A stretch of 64,000 nucleotides of DNA from an uncultured Schlesneria sp. (GCA_903871875.1 CAIQIR010000093.1:62001-126000), one strand, 5' to 3'; shown: positions 35,564 through 44,705, numbered from the stretch's first letter. A program made the numbers and translations. The notes: generated by a model not told the origin, from the letters alone.

Positions 35564-37255
35564 ATGAATGATGTCACACCCGAACTGATTGCCGAGATTG
35601 CCACCCGGCTGCTGCATGACGCGCCTCAATCTTCGATGGCGACACTTCCCGCTCCGTCGAGTGAATCGGTGGTGAAAGAAGAATCGTTCTATCCCAGCAG
35701 TTCATTCGTTCCTTCCACGGCCAGCATTCCACAGGCCAGTGGAGTTGCGCCGGGAGGCGTAAGTCAATATATTCCGGTGGGCTCGCCAAATGTTGTCAGC
35801 CAGGTACCTTACACCGTTCTCACCGATGTGCCGCCTGGAACGCTGCACGAGGTCGCCGATGTTTCGCCCGGCGGTCTCCGCCGTTTTGTGGAACAGATCC
35901 GCAATCCCTCTGCTCCATCAGAATTAGGTTTTTGCGCGGGTGATCCCGGGATCAAGTTCCTGCAGCAGATTCTTTCACCAAAGGATGTGCCGGTGGCAGT
36001 TGCTTCGGGCGGTGCGCGTCCGATGGACATTCCGTCTATTCGTCGCGATTTCCCCGCTTTGAATCAGAGCGTACATGGAAAACCGCTGATTTGGTTTGAT
36101 AATGCCGCCACAACGCAGAAGCCGCAATCGGTCATCGATGCGATTTCCCAATACTATGCACGAGACAACTCCAATATTCATCGTGCCGCGCATACACTGG
36201 CCGCTCGTTCGACGGACGCGTTCGAAGGGGTGCGGGACAAGGTTCACAAATTCTTGGGCGCAGCCACATCGCGTGAAATCATTTTTGTACGGGGTACGAC
36301 GGAAGGAATTAACCTGATTGCTCAGACTTACGGCCGCAAGTTTTTGCAGCCCGGAGATGAGATCCTGTTGTCCACTCTGGAGCATCACGCGAACATTGTC
36401 CCGTGGCAAATGATGGCCAAAGAGAAGGGGGCTGTCATCCGAGTGATTCCCGCGAATGATCGCGGTGAGATCATGCTTGAGGAATATCAGGCGCTCTTGA
36501 ATCCGCGGACTAAGTTGGTCGGGCTGACACAAGCCTCAAACAGTCTGGGCACGATTCTGCCCGTTACGGAAATGACGCACATGGCCAAACGCTACGGCGC
36601 GCGGGTCGTCGTTGACGGTGCCCAGTCGGTGTCACACATGCCAGTCAACGTGCAGGAAATGGGTTGTGATTTCTTTGTGTTTTCAGGACACAAGATCTTC
36701 GGCCCGACGGGTATCGGTGTGGTGTACGCTCGCGAAGAGTTGCAGGAGATCATGCCACCCTGGCAGGGCGGCGGCAATATGATCAAGAACGTCACATTTG
36801 AAGAGACCTCCTACGCAGATCCCCCGGCCAAATTTGAAGCGGGCACGCCCAATATCGCCGATACTGTCGGACTGGGGGCCGCGATTGATTATGTCCAACG
36901 CCTGGGGTTGCCCAACATTGGCAAGTACGAGCATCTCCTGCTCGAATACGCGACCGAGCGGCTGCGGTCGATTAACGGTCTACGACTGATCGGCCAGGCG
37001 CGAGAGAAGGTCAGCGTCATTTCGTTCGTGCTGAAAGATCGTCGCACGGAAGACGTCGGCAAGTTGTTGGACCTCGATGGAATTGCCGTCCGAGCAGGGC
37101 ATCACTGTTCGCAGCCGTCACTACATCGATATGGTGTGAATGCAACGGTCCGCCCTTCCATGGCCTTCTACAACACGACCGACGAGATCGACCATCTGGT
37201 GGCGGCCGTCAAGCGAATCAGTAGTGGTTCGATCAAGGCGCCGCCGGTCACGTAG
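35564..37255 (+). CDS. Encapsulin cargo cysteine desulfurase (SufS-like) with long N-terminal extension
   Basis: A 563-residue protein. Residues 153-563 form a SufS/CsdA-type PLP cysteine desulfurase: WFDNAATTQKP, SNIHRAAHTLAARST, LEHHANIVPWQ, the PLP lysine K377 in FSGHKIFGPTGIG, and the catalytic Cys515 in RAGHHCSQPSLHRYG. It removes sulfur from cysteine as a persulfide. Residues 1-152 are Pro/Ser/Val/Gly-rich and probably unstructured, with repeated PG turns (VAPGGVSQYIPVGSP, VPPGTLHEV, VSPGGLRRF). Such extensions direct desulfurase cargo into family 2 encapsulins, where sulfur can accumulate. SufS proteins normally start near residue 150 here. The adjacent shell genes make cargo status likely. 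It converges with the GNAT pseudogene, whose stop lies only 11 bases away. No sufE or sufBCD is adjacent. Confidence 0.92.
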   Translation: MNDVTPELIAEIATRLLHDAPQSSMATLPAPSSESVVKEESFYPSSSFVPSTASIPQASGVAPGGVSQYIPVGSPNVVSQVPYTVLTDVPPGTLHEVADVSPGGLRRFVEQIRNPSAPSELGFCAGDPGIKFLQQILSPKDVPVAVASGGARPMDIPSIRRDFPALNQSVHGKPLIWFDNAATTQKPQSVIDAISQYYARDNSNIHRAAHTLAARSTDAFEGVRDKVHKFLGAATSREIIFVRGTTEGINLIAQTYGRKFLQPGDEILLSTLEHHANIVPWQMMAKEKGAVIRVIPANDRGEIMLEEYQALLNPRTKLVGLTQASNSLGTILPVTEMTHMAKRYGARVVVDGAQSVSHMPVNVQEMGCDFFVFSGHKIFGPTGIGVVYAREELQEIMPPWQGGGNMIKNVTFEETSYADPPAKFEAGTPNIADTVGLGAAIDYVQRLGLPNIGKYEHLLLEYATERLRSINGLRLIGQAREKVSVISFVLKDRRTEDVGKLLDLDGIAVRAGHHCSQPSLHRYGVNATVRPSMAFYNTTDEIDHLVAAVKRISSGSIKAPPVT

Positions 37256-37266
37256 ATTCAACAACT

Positions 37267-37854
37267 TCACCGTACTGGCGAGGGCGATCTGTCGGCAGAT
37301 GGATGCAGAGGTTTGTTCAATACGACGCTGCGGTAGACCTTGCCCGGCCATTGGACGATTTCGACGGGGGAATATCCGAGATGGTGGTAGAGCTCCACAA
37401 GATGTTTGGCTTGTTCTGCCGTATCCAGCGCCAGTTCTCGATAGCCATACTCCGTGGCCCACTGTTCCGCTCGCTGTAAAAGCAGACCGCCAATTCCCAA
37501 GCCTTGGTGCCCGGGGTCGACGGCAAATTGACGAGCGCTGGCGATTTCATCGCGGGTGAAATAGTTGCAAATACTTCCGATTTCGGTACGGCAGGCGAGG
37601 ATCGTACGGACGAGTTAGGAATTGATCACGGCGACAAAACAGATTCCGTCACGCAGGCGTTCGGCTGTAACTTCGGCCTTCTGGTTGACTGCGGTGTAGT
37701 TCAGTCCCATCCCGCCCAATCGCGAATAAGCACGGTGAAGTAACAACGTGAGATTGTCGATCGATTCAGTCTGTTTGAAGGGGCGAATTTGCAGCACGGG
37801 TTGAGAACTTCGATGAACGTCTGCCGACCCGATTGAGAAAAATGGGACACTCAT
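37267..37854 (-). pseudogene. GNAT family N-acetyltransferase interrupted by an in-frame stop
   Basis: One continuous frame reads as a GNAT acetyltransferase of about 195 residues except for a single TAA at 37615-37617. Upstream of it are LQIRPFKQTESIDNLTLLLHRAY and ICFVAVINS. Downstream the same frame continues LVRTILACRTEIGS, then the acetyl-CoA loop motif HQGLGIGGLLLQRAEQW (Q/RxxGxG), YRELALDTAEQAKHLVELYHHLGY and a normal end. The stop falls where a polar residue is expected in the strand before the CoA site, so the product would lack the active domain. The start codon overlaps the lspA stop by four bases (ATGA), showing a former translationally coupled pair. A sequencing error is possible. 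The C-terminal half alone could restart but lacks a convincing ribosome binding site. Confidence 0.75.
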
Positions 37855-38402
37855 TCGTCTTTGGCGTCCCGTTCGACCGCTTGTTTAAGAGGACACGCCG
37901 GTTGTTCGCGCGGTTCGCGACAGGTCAATGCGACCACTGCCAGACCACCGAACATCACGGCCATGTCTGCGACGTTAAAAATACCTGTTCGCAACGGACC
38001 GATGCCCACGTTGATAAAGTCTGTGACTTGTCCATTGTTTGAAATGCGGTCGATCAGGTTCCCGATGCCGCCAGCGAGGATGTACGACAGTGCGATAAAG
38101 AGTTTTCCCTCTATACGGCGGTTCATGAACAGAAATCCGCCAATCGCCAGCATAAAGCCGACGTTGCAAGCGACAAAAAACCAGGGGCGAAATCGTTCCG
38201 GAAGGTTGCTGCCGAGGCTGAGAAACCCACCGGGATTGAGTGCGTATTCCAAACGAACTATTCCGGAAAACAGTGACTGACCATGTGTGTTTTTGAGTGA
38301 TTGGGAAGCCAATGTCTTCGTGGCCTGATCGCAGCCAATGCACGAGGACAGGATCAATACCGCCAGCAGGAATCGCCGGGAACTCCAAAATCTTTCGACC
38401 AT
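37851..38402 (-). CDS. lspA: Prolipoprotein signal peptidase LspA (signal peptidase II)
   Basis: A 183-residue inner-membrane aspartyl protease that cleaves lipoprotein signal peptides after diacylglycerol transfer. It has four transmembrane helices, the box CDQATKT with Asp25, the family box NPGGFLSLG (usually NxGxAF, here with Gly-Gly), the catalytic Asp118 in GNLIDRI, and the second catalytic Asp146 in FNVADMAV. A hydrophilic tail of about 18 residues (EPREQPACPLKQAVERDAKDE) is longer than usual. Its stop overlaps the broken GNAT gene. The window encodes at least two lipoproteins (Sbp, PstS) that would be substrates, though neither is next to it. Confidence 0.92.
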   Translation of the reverse strand: MVERFWSSRRFLLAVLILSSCIGCDQATKTLASQSLKNTHGQSLFSGIVRLEYALNPGGFLSLGSNLPERFRPWFFVACNVGFMLAIGGFLFMNRRIEGKLFIALSYILAGGIGNLIDRISNNGQVTDFINVGIGPLRTGIFNVADMAVMFGGLAVVALTCREPREQPACPLKQAVERDAKDE

Positions 38403-38672
38403 GGTTGCATCTCTAAAAGAGAACGGAATCGAGTCTGTTGAAAGATATCCGGTTTTAAAAACTTGCTGAAGAGGAATGCAGGTAATTCAGGTACAGCCAG
38501 AAGGGAATCTGACTTCTGCCGGATATGATGGGACTGATATCATTCTGCATGAGGATTTGAACGAGGATGTTTGATGAAGCAGAGTGTGGCTATCTTAAGA
38601 ACTTCGGAAGAAATTCGACGAACGGGCTTTTGACCTCTGCCTTCGTCGTGCCGACAGAAAAAAGCTGCCCCC

Positions 38673-41573
38673 ATGAAACGCTCAATCGCGCCCTTGATTG
38701 GAATTCTATTGCTGACCGGTATGGCCGCCTGGTACGAGTTGCCCTTGTTCGCTGAGAACGATGACCAGACTGTCCAGAGGGATGAGTCCTCGTCGAAATT
38801 CGCGGCAAAAGATCTTGAGTTCTTTGAACACAAGATCCGGCCGATCCTGGTGAAACATTGCATCGAGTGCCATTCGGACGCTGCCGCAAAGGTAAACCAT
38901 CTGAAAGGCGGGCTACGCGTTGATAGTCGGGACGGTTTGCGACGAGGAGGTGACAGCGGTCCCGCTGTCGTGCCAAAAAATGGAGATCAAAGCCTTTTGC
39001 TGGAGGCACTTCGGTATCAGTCCCTGCAGATGCCGCCGCAGGGGAAATTGCCCGCGAATGTGATTGCCGATTTTGAAGAATGGATTGCACGGGGGGCAGC
39101 TGATCCTCGCATGGAAATGTCGAATCTCGTAACGCCGAAAGCCATTGATTTGGTCAAGGGGGGGCAGCATTGGTCATACCAGCCGCTGCGTCCGACCGTT
39201 GTTCCGCAGGCGGATGGTCTGCCGTGGAAACCGCAGTCTGTACTCGATGCGTTTGTTCTGGCACGGCTTGAGGCCGAAAAAATGATCCCCGCCGAAGAGG
39301 CGGAGCGAATCGTCCTGGTTCGGAGAATTTATTTCGATCTTGTGGGATTGCCTCCCAGCCCAGAAGACGTGGACGAATTTCTGACGGACCATGCACCTGA
39401 TGCATTTGAACGGCTGGTGGACCGGCTGCTGGCTTCGCCGCAATTCGGGGCGCGATGGGGACGACATTGGTTGAGCGTCGTTCGATTTGGAGAATCATTG
39501 ACCTTGCGAGGGTTTATTCTGCCAGAAGCGTGGCGCTATCGCGATTACGTGATCGATTCGTTCAATGCTGACGTGCCTTTTGATCGATTTATCGTGGAGC
39601 AGGTGGCCGGGGATTTGCTTCCGGCGGAAACGGTAGGCGATCAGCAACGACAACGGATTGCCACGACGTTTCTCACATTGGGAAATCTGAATCTCGAAGA
39701 ACAAGACAAGCAGCAATTGCGGATGGATGTGGTCGATGAACAACTCGATGTGATCGCCAAAGGTTTTTTGGCCCAGACCGTCACTTGTGCTCGCTGCCAC
39801 GATCACAAATTCGATCCGATTCCAACCCGCGATTACTACGCTTTGGCCGGAATCCTGGCGAATGTCAAAACGCTCGAGCATGCGAACGTTTCGAAGTGGC
39901 TCGAATTCCCGCTGCCACTGGAACCGGAGCAGGAATCCATCCTAAAGGATCACGAGGCAGCGACGGCTGCGTTGCGCGAGAAAATCAACGCGATCCAGTT
40001 GGCTGAAAAAAAGTCGATGGTCAAAGCGGTGGTTGCAGCCAACGATTTGCCGGGTGTGGTGGTCGATGACCGTCAGGCAAAGGTGGTTGGCGATTGGCAG
40101 CAGTCGCAGTCCGTAAAGCCGTATATCGGGGATGGCTATCTGCATGACAAGAATTCAGGCAAGGGGGACAAAACGATTACATTGCTGCCCGAATTGCCGA
40201 AGGCCGGTCGATACGAAGTTCGTCTCGCCTACACAGCCGATGACAACCGGAGCACAGCGGTCCCCGTCACAATCATGAGCGCCGACGGTGAAAAGACGGT
40301 CATGATAAATCAGCAGCGGCGACCACCTATCGACGATCGATTTGTCTCGCTTGGGCAATTCTCCTTCGAATTAAATGGGCAAGGTTTCGTGATGGTGTCG
40401 ACGGCTGGCACGACTGGTCACGTGATTGTCGACGCCGTCCAGTTCTTGCCGGCGGAATCACTGGCAACGGACGCACAAATCGATAAACCAGTCCCTGCGT
40501 TGGCCAACTCCGAACAAAGTTCTACCACTTTACAAACTCACGAATTACAAAAGTTGCAGCGTGAACTGAAACAGTTGCAGAAGACCGGTCCGCAGCGACC
40601 CAGGTATATGTCGGTTCAGGAAGAATCGCAGATTGGCGATATTCGCGTGCATATCCGAGGATCGGTTCACAGCCTCGGTGAAAATGTGCCACGTGGCTTT
40701 CTGCAAGTGGTCGCGATTGGCGAGCGTTCATTACTGCCGACATCGCAGAGTGGTCGCAAGGAGTTGGGAGAATGGATTACCCAGCGTAACAACCCACTGA
40801 CTCCGCGCGTTCTGGCGAACCGGGTATGGACCTGGCTGTTCGGTTTTGGATTGTCGCGCACTCCAGATAATTTCGGCACGACGGGCGAACCGCCGACACA
40901 TCCAGAGTTGCTCGATCGATTGGCAGATCGTCTCTTAGAACATAACTGGTCCTTGAAGCCGCTGATCCGCGAGATCGTGCAGTCGCACACGTATCGACAG
41001 TCGTCTTTCACCACGACGGAGGGGGAATTGACCGATCCCGAAAACCGTTGGCTTTCGCACCAAAATCGTCGTCGCCTGGATGCCGAATGCTTGCTCGATG
41101 CGATCCTGACCGTCAGTGACCAACGAATTGACGAATTCGGTGGTAACACGATTATCGGCGCACCGGCTGATGACTACGGCTATGTGCAGCGCAGTCGCCG
41201 CCGCGCTATCTATTGGCCGGTTTTACGTAATTCATTGCCAGAGATTTTTGAAGCCTTTGATTTTGCCGACCCCAGCTTGCCGTCAGGAAGTCGCACGGTC
41301 AGCACGGTTGCGTTACAGTCGTTGTTCTTCTTGAACAGTGATTGGATCGCGAAAGAATCCCAATCCGCGGCGCGGCGAATTCTTTCCGAATCGCCGACCA
41401 ACGATGCGGTAAGACTGGAACGAGTGTTTCGGTTGGCCTTAAGTCGGCCCCCGAATATCAACGAAGTCCGGGTCGGAACGCAGGTGTTGTCTGGCGATCT
41501 TCCACCCGATGAGGCTTGGGCGACGGTGGTACGAGCGCTGTTTGCTTCGATCGATTTTCGCTATGTGGAGTGA
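38673..41573 (+). CDS. PSD (DUF1549/DUF1553) cytochrome c-like protein with central carbohydrate-binding-like insert
   Basis: A 966-residue secreted or periplasmic protein. A signal peptide is followed by a PSCyt1 domain with haem-binding motif CIECH (Cys63-His67) and a distal Met candidate in LQMPPQGKLP. DUF1549 covers about residues 190-390, with GLPPSPEDVDEFL, ARWGRHWLSVVRFGES and the CxxCH CARCHDHKFDPIPTRDYYALAGI. DUF1553 covers about 690-950, ending in the conserved SVAQALxFxNS-like VALQSLFFLNSD. Between them, at about 460-590, lies a beta-rich segment (GRYEVRLAYTADDNRSTAVPVTI, GQGFVMVSTAGTTGHVIVDAVQF) resembling the golvesin/xanthan lyase-type binding domain. Such proteins are planctomycete-specific and may move electrons or process polymers. 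The DUF1501 gene follows with its start only 7 bases after this stop, forming a typical pair. Confidence 0.88.
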   Translation: MKRSIAPLIGILLLTGMAAWYELPLFAENDDQTVQRDESSSKFAAKDLEFFEHKIRPILVKHCIECHSDAAAKVNHLKGGLRVDSRDGLRRGGDSGPAVVPKNGDQSLLLEALRYQSLQMPPQGKLPANVIADFEEWIARGAADPRMEMSNLVTPKAIDLVKGGQHWSYQPLRPTVVPQADGLPWKPQSVLDAFVLARLEAEKMIPAEEAERIVLVRRIYFDLVGLPPSPEDVDEFLTDHAPDAFERLVDRLLASPQFGARWGRHWLSVVRFGESLTLRGFILPEAWRYRDYVIDSFNADVPFDRFIVEQVAGDLLPAETVGDQQRQRIATTFLTLGNLNLEEQDKQQLRMDVVDEQLDVIAKGFLAQTVTCARCHDHKFDPIPTRDYYALAGILANVKTLEHANVSKWLEFPLPLEPEQESILKDHEAATAALREKINAIQLAEKKSMVKAVVAANDLPGVVVDDRQAKVVGDWQQSQSVKPYIGDGYLHDKNSGKGDKTITLLPELPKAGRYEVRLAYTADDNRSTAVPVTIMSADGEKTVMINQQRRPPIDDRFVSLGQFSFELNGQGFVMVSTAGTTGHVIVDAVQFLPAESLATDAQIDKPVPALANSEQSSTTLQTHELQKLQRELKQLQKTGPQRPRYMSVQEESQIGDIRVHIRGSVHSLGENVPRGFLQVVAIGERSLLPTSQSGRKELGEWITQRNNPLTPRVLANRVWTWLFGFGLSRTPDNFGTTGEPPTHPELLDRLADRLLEHNWSLKPLIREIVQSHTYRQSSFTTTEGELTDPENRWLSHQNRRRLDAECLLDAILTVSDQRIDEFGGNTIIGAPADDYGYVQRSRRRAIYWPVLRNSLPEIFEAFDFADPSLPSGSRTVSTVALQSLFFLNSDWIAKESQSAARRILSESPTNDAVRLERVFRLALSRPPNINEVRVGTQVLSGDLPPDEAWATVVRALFASIDFRYVE

Positions 41574-41580
41574 CATTGCG

Positions 41581-43014
41581 ATGAACGTGATTGTTCCCGT
41601 CCTGACACGTCGACAGGCCCTGCAATCGATTGGATGCGGATTCGGCGCACTCGCCTCGACGGGGTTAATCGGTCAACTATCAGCCGGCGATCTTCCCGGT
41701 CAATTCTCCGAAAAACGGCCCTCAATTGTACCGAAAGCGAAGCGTGTAATCTTCTTGTTCATGCAAGGCGGTCCCAGTCACGTCGATACGTTCGATTACA
41801 AGGAGGCACTGCAGCAGCGTGACGGGATGCAGTTTGCGTTTGACGATGCTCGAACGATTGCCAACACGGGTAAACGTGGGACGACGCAGCGTCTGCTGAA
41901 ATCTCCGTGGGAATTTCGACAGTACGGCGAATCTGGTCACCGGGTCTCGGAACTCTTTCCCCATGTTGCCGGACAGGTGGATGATCTGTGTTTTCTGCAC
42001 TCGGTTCATACTGAGGGGATTGCGCATGGTCCCGCGACGCTTTTTCTGCATTGCGGGGCCGCGAATTCCGTACGGCCGTCGATGGGTTCATGGGTCACCT
42101 ATGGATTGGGATCGGAAAGTGAAAACTTGCCGGGGTTCGTCTCACTTAGCCCTTCGTCCGGAAACGGTGGTCCGCGAAATTATGGGGGAGCCTTTTTGCC
42201 TGCTGTCTATCAAGGCACGGCAATCGGGCATGCTGGTACGCCGGCCACTCAAGCGGCGATCCGCAATTTGGTGCCGATGAATGCGGATTCTCTACAGCAC
42301 CGTCGACAACTGGAATTGGTTCAGGCGTTTAACGCCGAGCAGATAAAACGGCATCCCCGCGATTCTGAACTGGATGCCGTCATCAGTTCGTACGAGTTAG
42401 CATGGAAGATGCAACGATTCGCGCCGGATGTACTGGATCTTTCCCAGGAAACGGCTGCGACACAGACGCAGTATGGAATCGGCCAACCCGAAACGGATGA
42501 CTTCGGGCGACTTTGTTTGAAGGCGCGGCGGCTCAGCGAATCGGGCGTGCGATTTGTACAAGTCACTTACGGTGACAACACGGCTAATCCGGCTTGGGAC
42601 CAGCATTCAAATCTTCCGAAACATGCGGAGCATGCCAGGCGCGTCGACCAACCGATTGGCGGATTGCTCGCCGATTTAAAACAGCGAGGGTTACTGGAGG
42701 ACACATTGGTCTGGTGGGGCGGAGAGTTCGGGCGCACTCCGTACGCCGAAAAGAATGGGACAGGTCGCGATCATAACCCCGGCGGTTTCACGGTTTGGCT
42801 GGCAGGCGGCGGTGTCAAATGTGGAGTTTCCTACGGTGCGACAGATGAACTTGGTCACCTGGCCATCGAGAACAAGGTCCACATGCACGACCTGCACGCG
42901 ACAATTTTGCGCCTGCTTGGATTGGATCACGAACGATTGACGTACCGATTTTCCGGTCGCGATTATCGTTTGACCGACGTCCACGGACGTGTGATTGACG
43001 CGATCATTGCATGA
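41581..43014 (+). CDS. DUF1501 domain-containing protein, probable Tat-exported
   Basis: A 477-residue protein belonging to the alkaline phosphatase/sulfatase-like fold. The ATG at 41581 gives the N-terminus MNVIVPVLTRRQALQSIGCGFG, a twin-arginine signal, and lies just after the stop of the PSD gene. DUF1501 landmarks are VIFLFMQGGPSHVDTFDYK, GHRVSELFPHVAGQVDDLCFLHS, LPGFVSLSPSSGNGG, and WGGEFGRTPYAEKNGTGRDHNPGGFTVWLAGGG, which carries predicted metal-binding residues. It ends in LTDVHGRVIDAII. These genes almost always follow a PSD gene and are thought to act with it at the cell surface, but no activity is established. The segment downstream converges on an unrelated intergenic stretch. Confidence 0.9.
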   Translation: MNVIVPVLTRRQALQSIGCGFGALASTGLIGQLSAGDLPGQFSEKRPSIVPKAKRVIFLFMQGGPSHVDTFDYKEALQQRDGMQFAFDDARTIANTGKRGTTQRLLKSPWEFRQYGESGHRVSELFPHVAGQVDDLCFLHSVHTEGIAHGPATLFLHCGAANSVRPSMGSWVTYGLGSESENLPGFVSLSPSSGNGGPRNYGGAFLPAVYQGTAIGHAGTPATQAAIRNLVPMNADSLQHRRQLELVQAFNAEQIKRHPRDSELDAVISSYELAWKMQRFAPDVLDLSQETAATQTQYGIGQPETDDFGRLCLKARRLSESGVRFVQVTYGDNTANPAWDQHSNLPKHAEHARRVDQPIGGLLADLKQRGLLEDTLVWWGGEFGRTPYAEKNGTGRDHNPGGFTVWLAGGGVKCGVSYGATDELGHLAIENKVHMHDLHATILRLLGLDHERLTYRFSGRDYRLTDVHGRVIDAIIA

Positions 43015-43217
43015 AGCGGAAATAGCTCGCCGTCACAACTTATCGACCAACGCCGTTCTTTCTTTGGCCCGATAGCGCCGGTCCATCAATTCCTAAACAG
43101 CCTTGCCAATGTGGAACCGACTTCCAAGTTGAGTTCCTGCCGGGGTTTCCCTAACGTGTCCAATTCGATCCTCTCATTTTCCAGCGGCAACTTGGCCGGG
43201 CAGCAAGAGGTGCAATC

Positions 43218-44705
43218 GTGCGAGCTTTTCTGTTGGGGTATTTGTTTATTTGGGCGGGCGGACAATTGCTCGGGGCCGCCGAGCGGCCGAATGTGCTGCT
43301 GATCTACACGGACGATCAAACTTTTCGAACGCTCAGTTGCTACCGCGATCAAGGTGCGTGGCCATGGGTCAGTACGCCTCACATTGATCGGCTGGCGGCC
43401 GAAGGAATGCGATTTACTTCGGCATACGGAGCCGCGTGGTGTACTCCCAGTCGCGCCTGCGTGCTAACCGGGAAACTGCCGCACGGGATTCAAGGGCTGA
43501 ACATCAAATCGGTGTTGGATGGAGGTTACGATCCTCAAGTCTGTCGCTTCTGGCCCGCGGAGCTCAGAAAGTCAGGTTATGAAACGGCCATGATTGGAAA
43601 GTGGCATTTGGGGCATGACAGTGGCCACGGTCGTGATTGGGATCATTCGGTTGTCTGGGATCAGGCCGATATCAAAGGAGACTGGTACAACGATCAGACA
43701 TTGTCCGTGGATGGAGGTACTCATCAGACGGTACCAGGGTATTCCACAGACGTTTACACCCAGTTCGCCACAGACTTCGTTCGACGAGCTCACGATCGGC
43801 CATGGTTAATGTGGCTCTGTTATAACGCTCCGCATAATCCACAGACGATTGCACCTCGACACTTGGAGCGGTACCACGCTGTTGATGTACCGACCCCGGC
43901 GGATGTGTTTGGACCGCGGCCCGGAAAGCCGGAATACATGCAGAAGTTTACGCAATGGAAACCGGGGCCCGATGAAGGCGAGCGATCACCCGTCAATTCC
44001 AGCAATCGTCCGCTGGCACAAATCGTACAGGAATACAATCGCGTGGTTTGCGCGCTGGATGATGGAGTGGGGCGGCTACTCGCTTCATTGGAAGAGACTG
44101 GTCAGTTGGACCGGACCGTGATTCTGTTTACGTCCGATCAAGGGTTTGCCTGGGGTGATCATGGATTTTCCTGGAAAGTCGGGCCCTACGATGCGTGCCT
44201 GAAAATGCCGCTTCTGGTGCGTTATCCGAGATTGGTGCCATCAGGCCGCGTGTGCCGTCGTCCAGTCACAGTGGTGGATCTGGCTCCCACAATCATGTCG
44301 TTGACCGGATGTCATGTCCCGTGGGAGTTGCATGGTCATGACCTTACACCTCTCTTAGCCAACGGCGAAGCCGAACCGGATCGATCAGCCATGATGGAGT
44401 TTTTCCGTTGGGAATTTGGGGCCCAAACTGACAAGGGAATCACTCAAGATCGAACGATGAGTGGTGTGCCGTGGTGGATCTTTCTCCGGCACGATCACTA
44501 CAAATATATTCGGACTTTGGTTCCGAACGAAATCGAAGAACTGTACGACTTGAACGCCGATCCACAGGAAATGAAGAATCTCGCCCTGGAACCGCAGGGG
44601 CAGACGTTGCTCGGTGTCTATCGCGAACGGTTCATGGCTGAGTTAAAGCGGACTCAGGCGGGGCTGGTGAATAATTTGCCTGCGCCCCGAAAGTTTGGAG
44701 AATGA
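43218..44705 (+). CDS. Secreted sulfatase (formylglycine-dependent)
   Basis: A 495-residue sulfatase starting at GTG 43218, with AGAGG nine bases upstream. A signal peptide (LLGYLFIWAGGQLLGAAE) precedes the DD metal pair in LLIYTDDQTFRTL. The maturation motif is CTPSR with Cys75, and other family segments are KWHLGHDSGHGRDWDH, YNAPHNPQTIAP and TSDQGFAWGDHGFSWKVGPYD. It closes with ELYDLNADPQEMKNLALEP, standard for sulfatases. It probably removes sulfate from a polysaccharide in the periplasm or outside the cell. It lies between two PSD/DUF1501 pairs on the same strand, a grouping seen in planctomycete polysaccharide loci. No formylglycine-generating enzyme is next to it. Confidence 0.9.
   Translation: MRAFLLGYLFIWAGGQLLGAAERPNVLLIYTDDQTFRTLSCYRDQGAWPWVSTPHIDRLAAEGMRFTSAYGAAWCTPSRACVLTGKLPHGIQGLNIKSVLDGGYDPQVCRFWPAELRKSGYETAMIGKWHLGHDSGHGRDWDHSVVWDQADIKGDWYNDQTLSVDGGTHQTVPGYSTDVYTQFATDFVRRAHDRPWLMWLCYNAPHNPQTIAPRHLERYHAVDVPTPADVFGPRPGKPEYMQKFTQWKPGPDEGERSPVNSSNRPLAQIVQEYNRVVCALDDGVGRLLASLEETGQLDRTVILFTSDQGFAWGDHGFSWKVGPYDACLKMPLLVRYPRLVPSGRVCRRPVTVVDLAPTIMSLTGCHVPWELHGHDLTPLLANGEAEPDRSAMMEFFRWEFGAQTDKGITQDRTMSGVPWWIFLRHDHYKYIRTLVPNEIEELYDLNADPQEMKNLALEPQGQTLLGVYRERFMAELKRTQAGLVNNLPAPRKFGE

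Noticed and set aside
37317-37550. Frameshift in the GNAT gene
   Set aside because: Careful reading shows that both halves lie in the same frame; the only lesion is a TAA stop, so no frameshift is needed.
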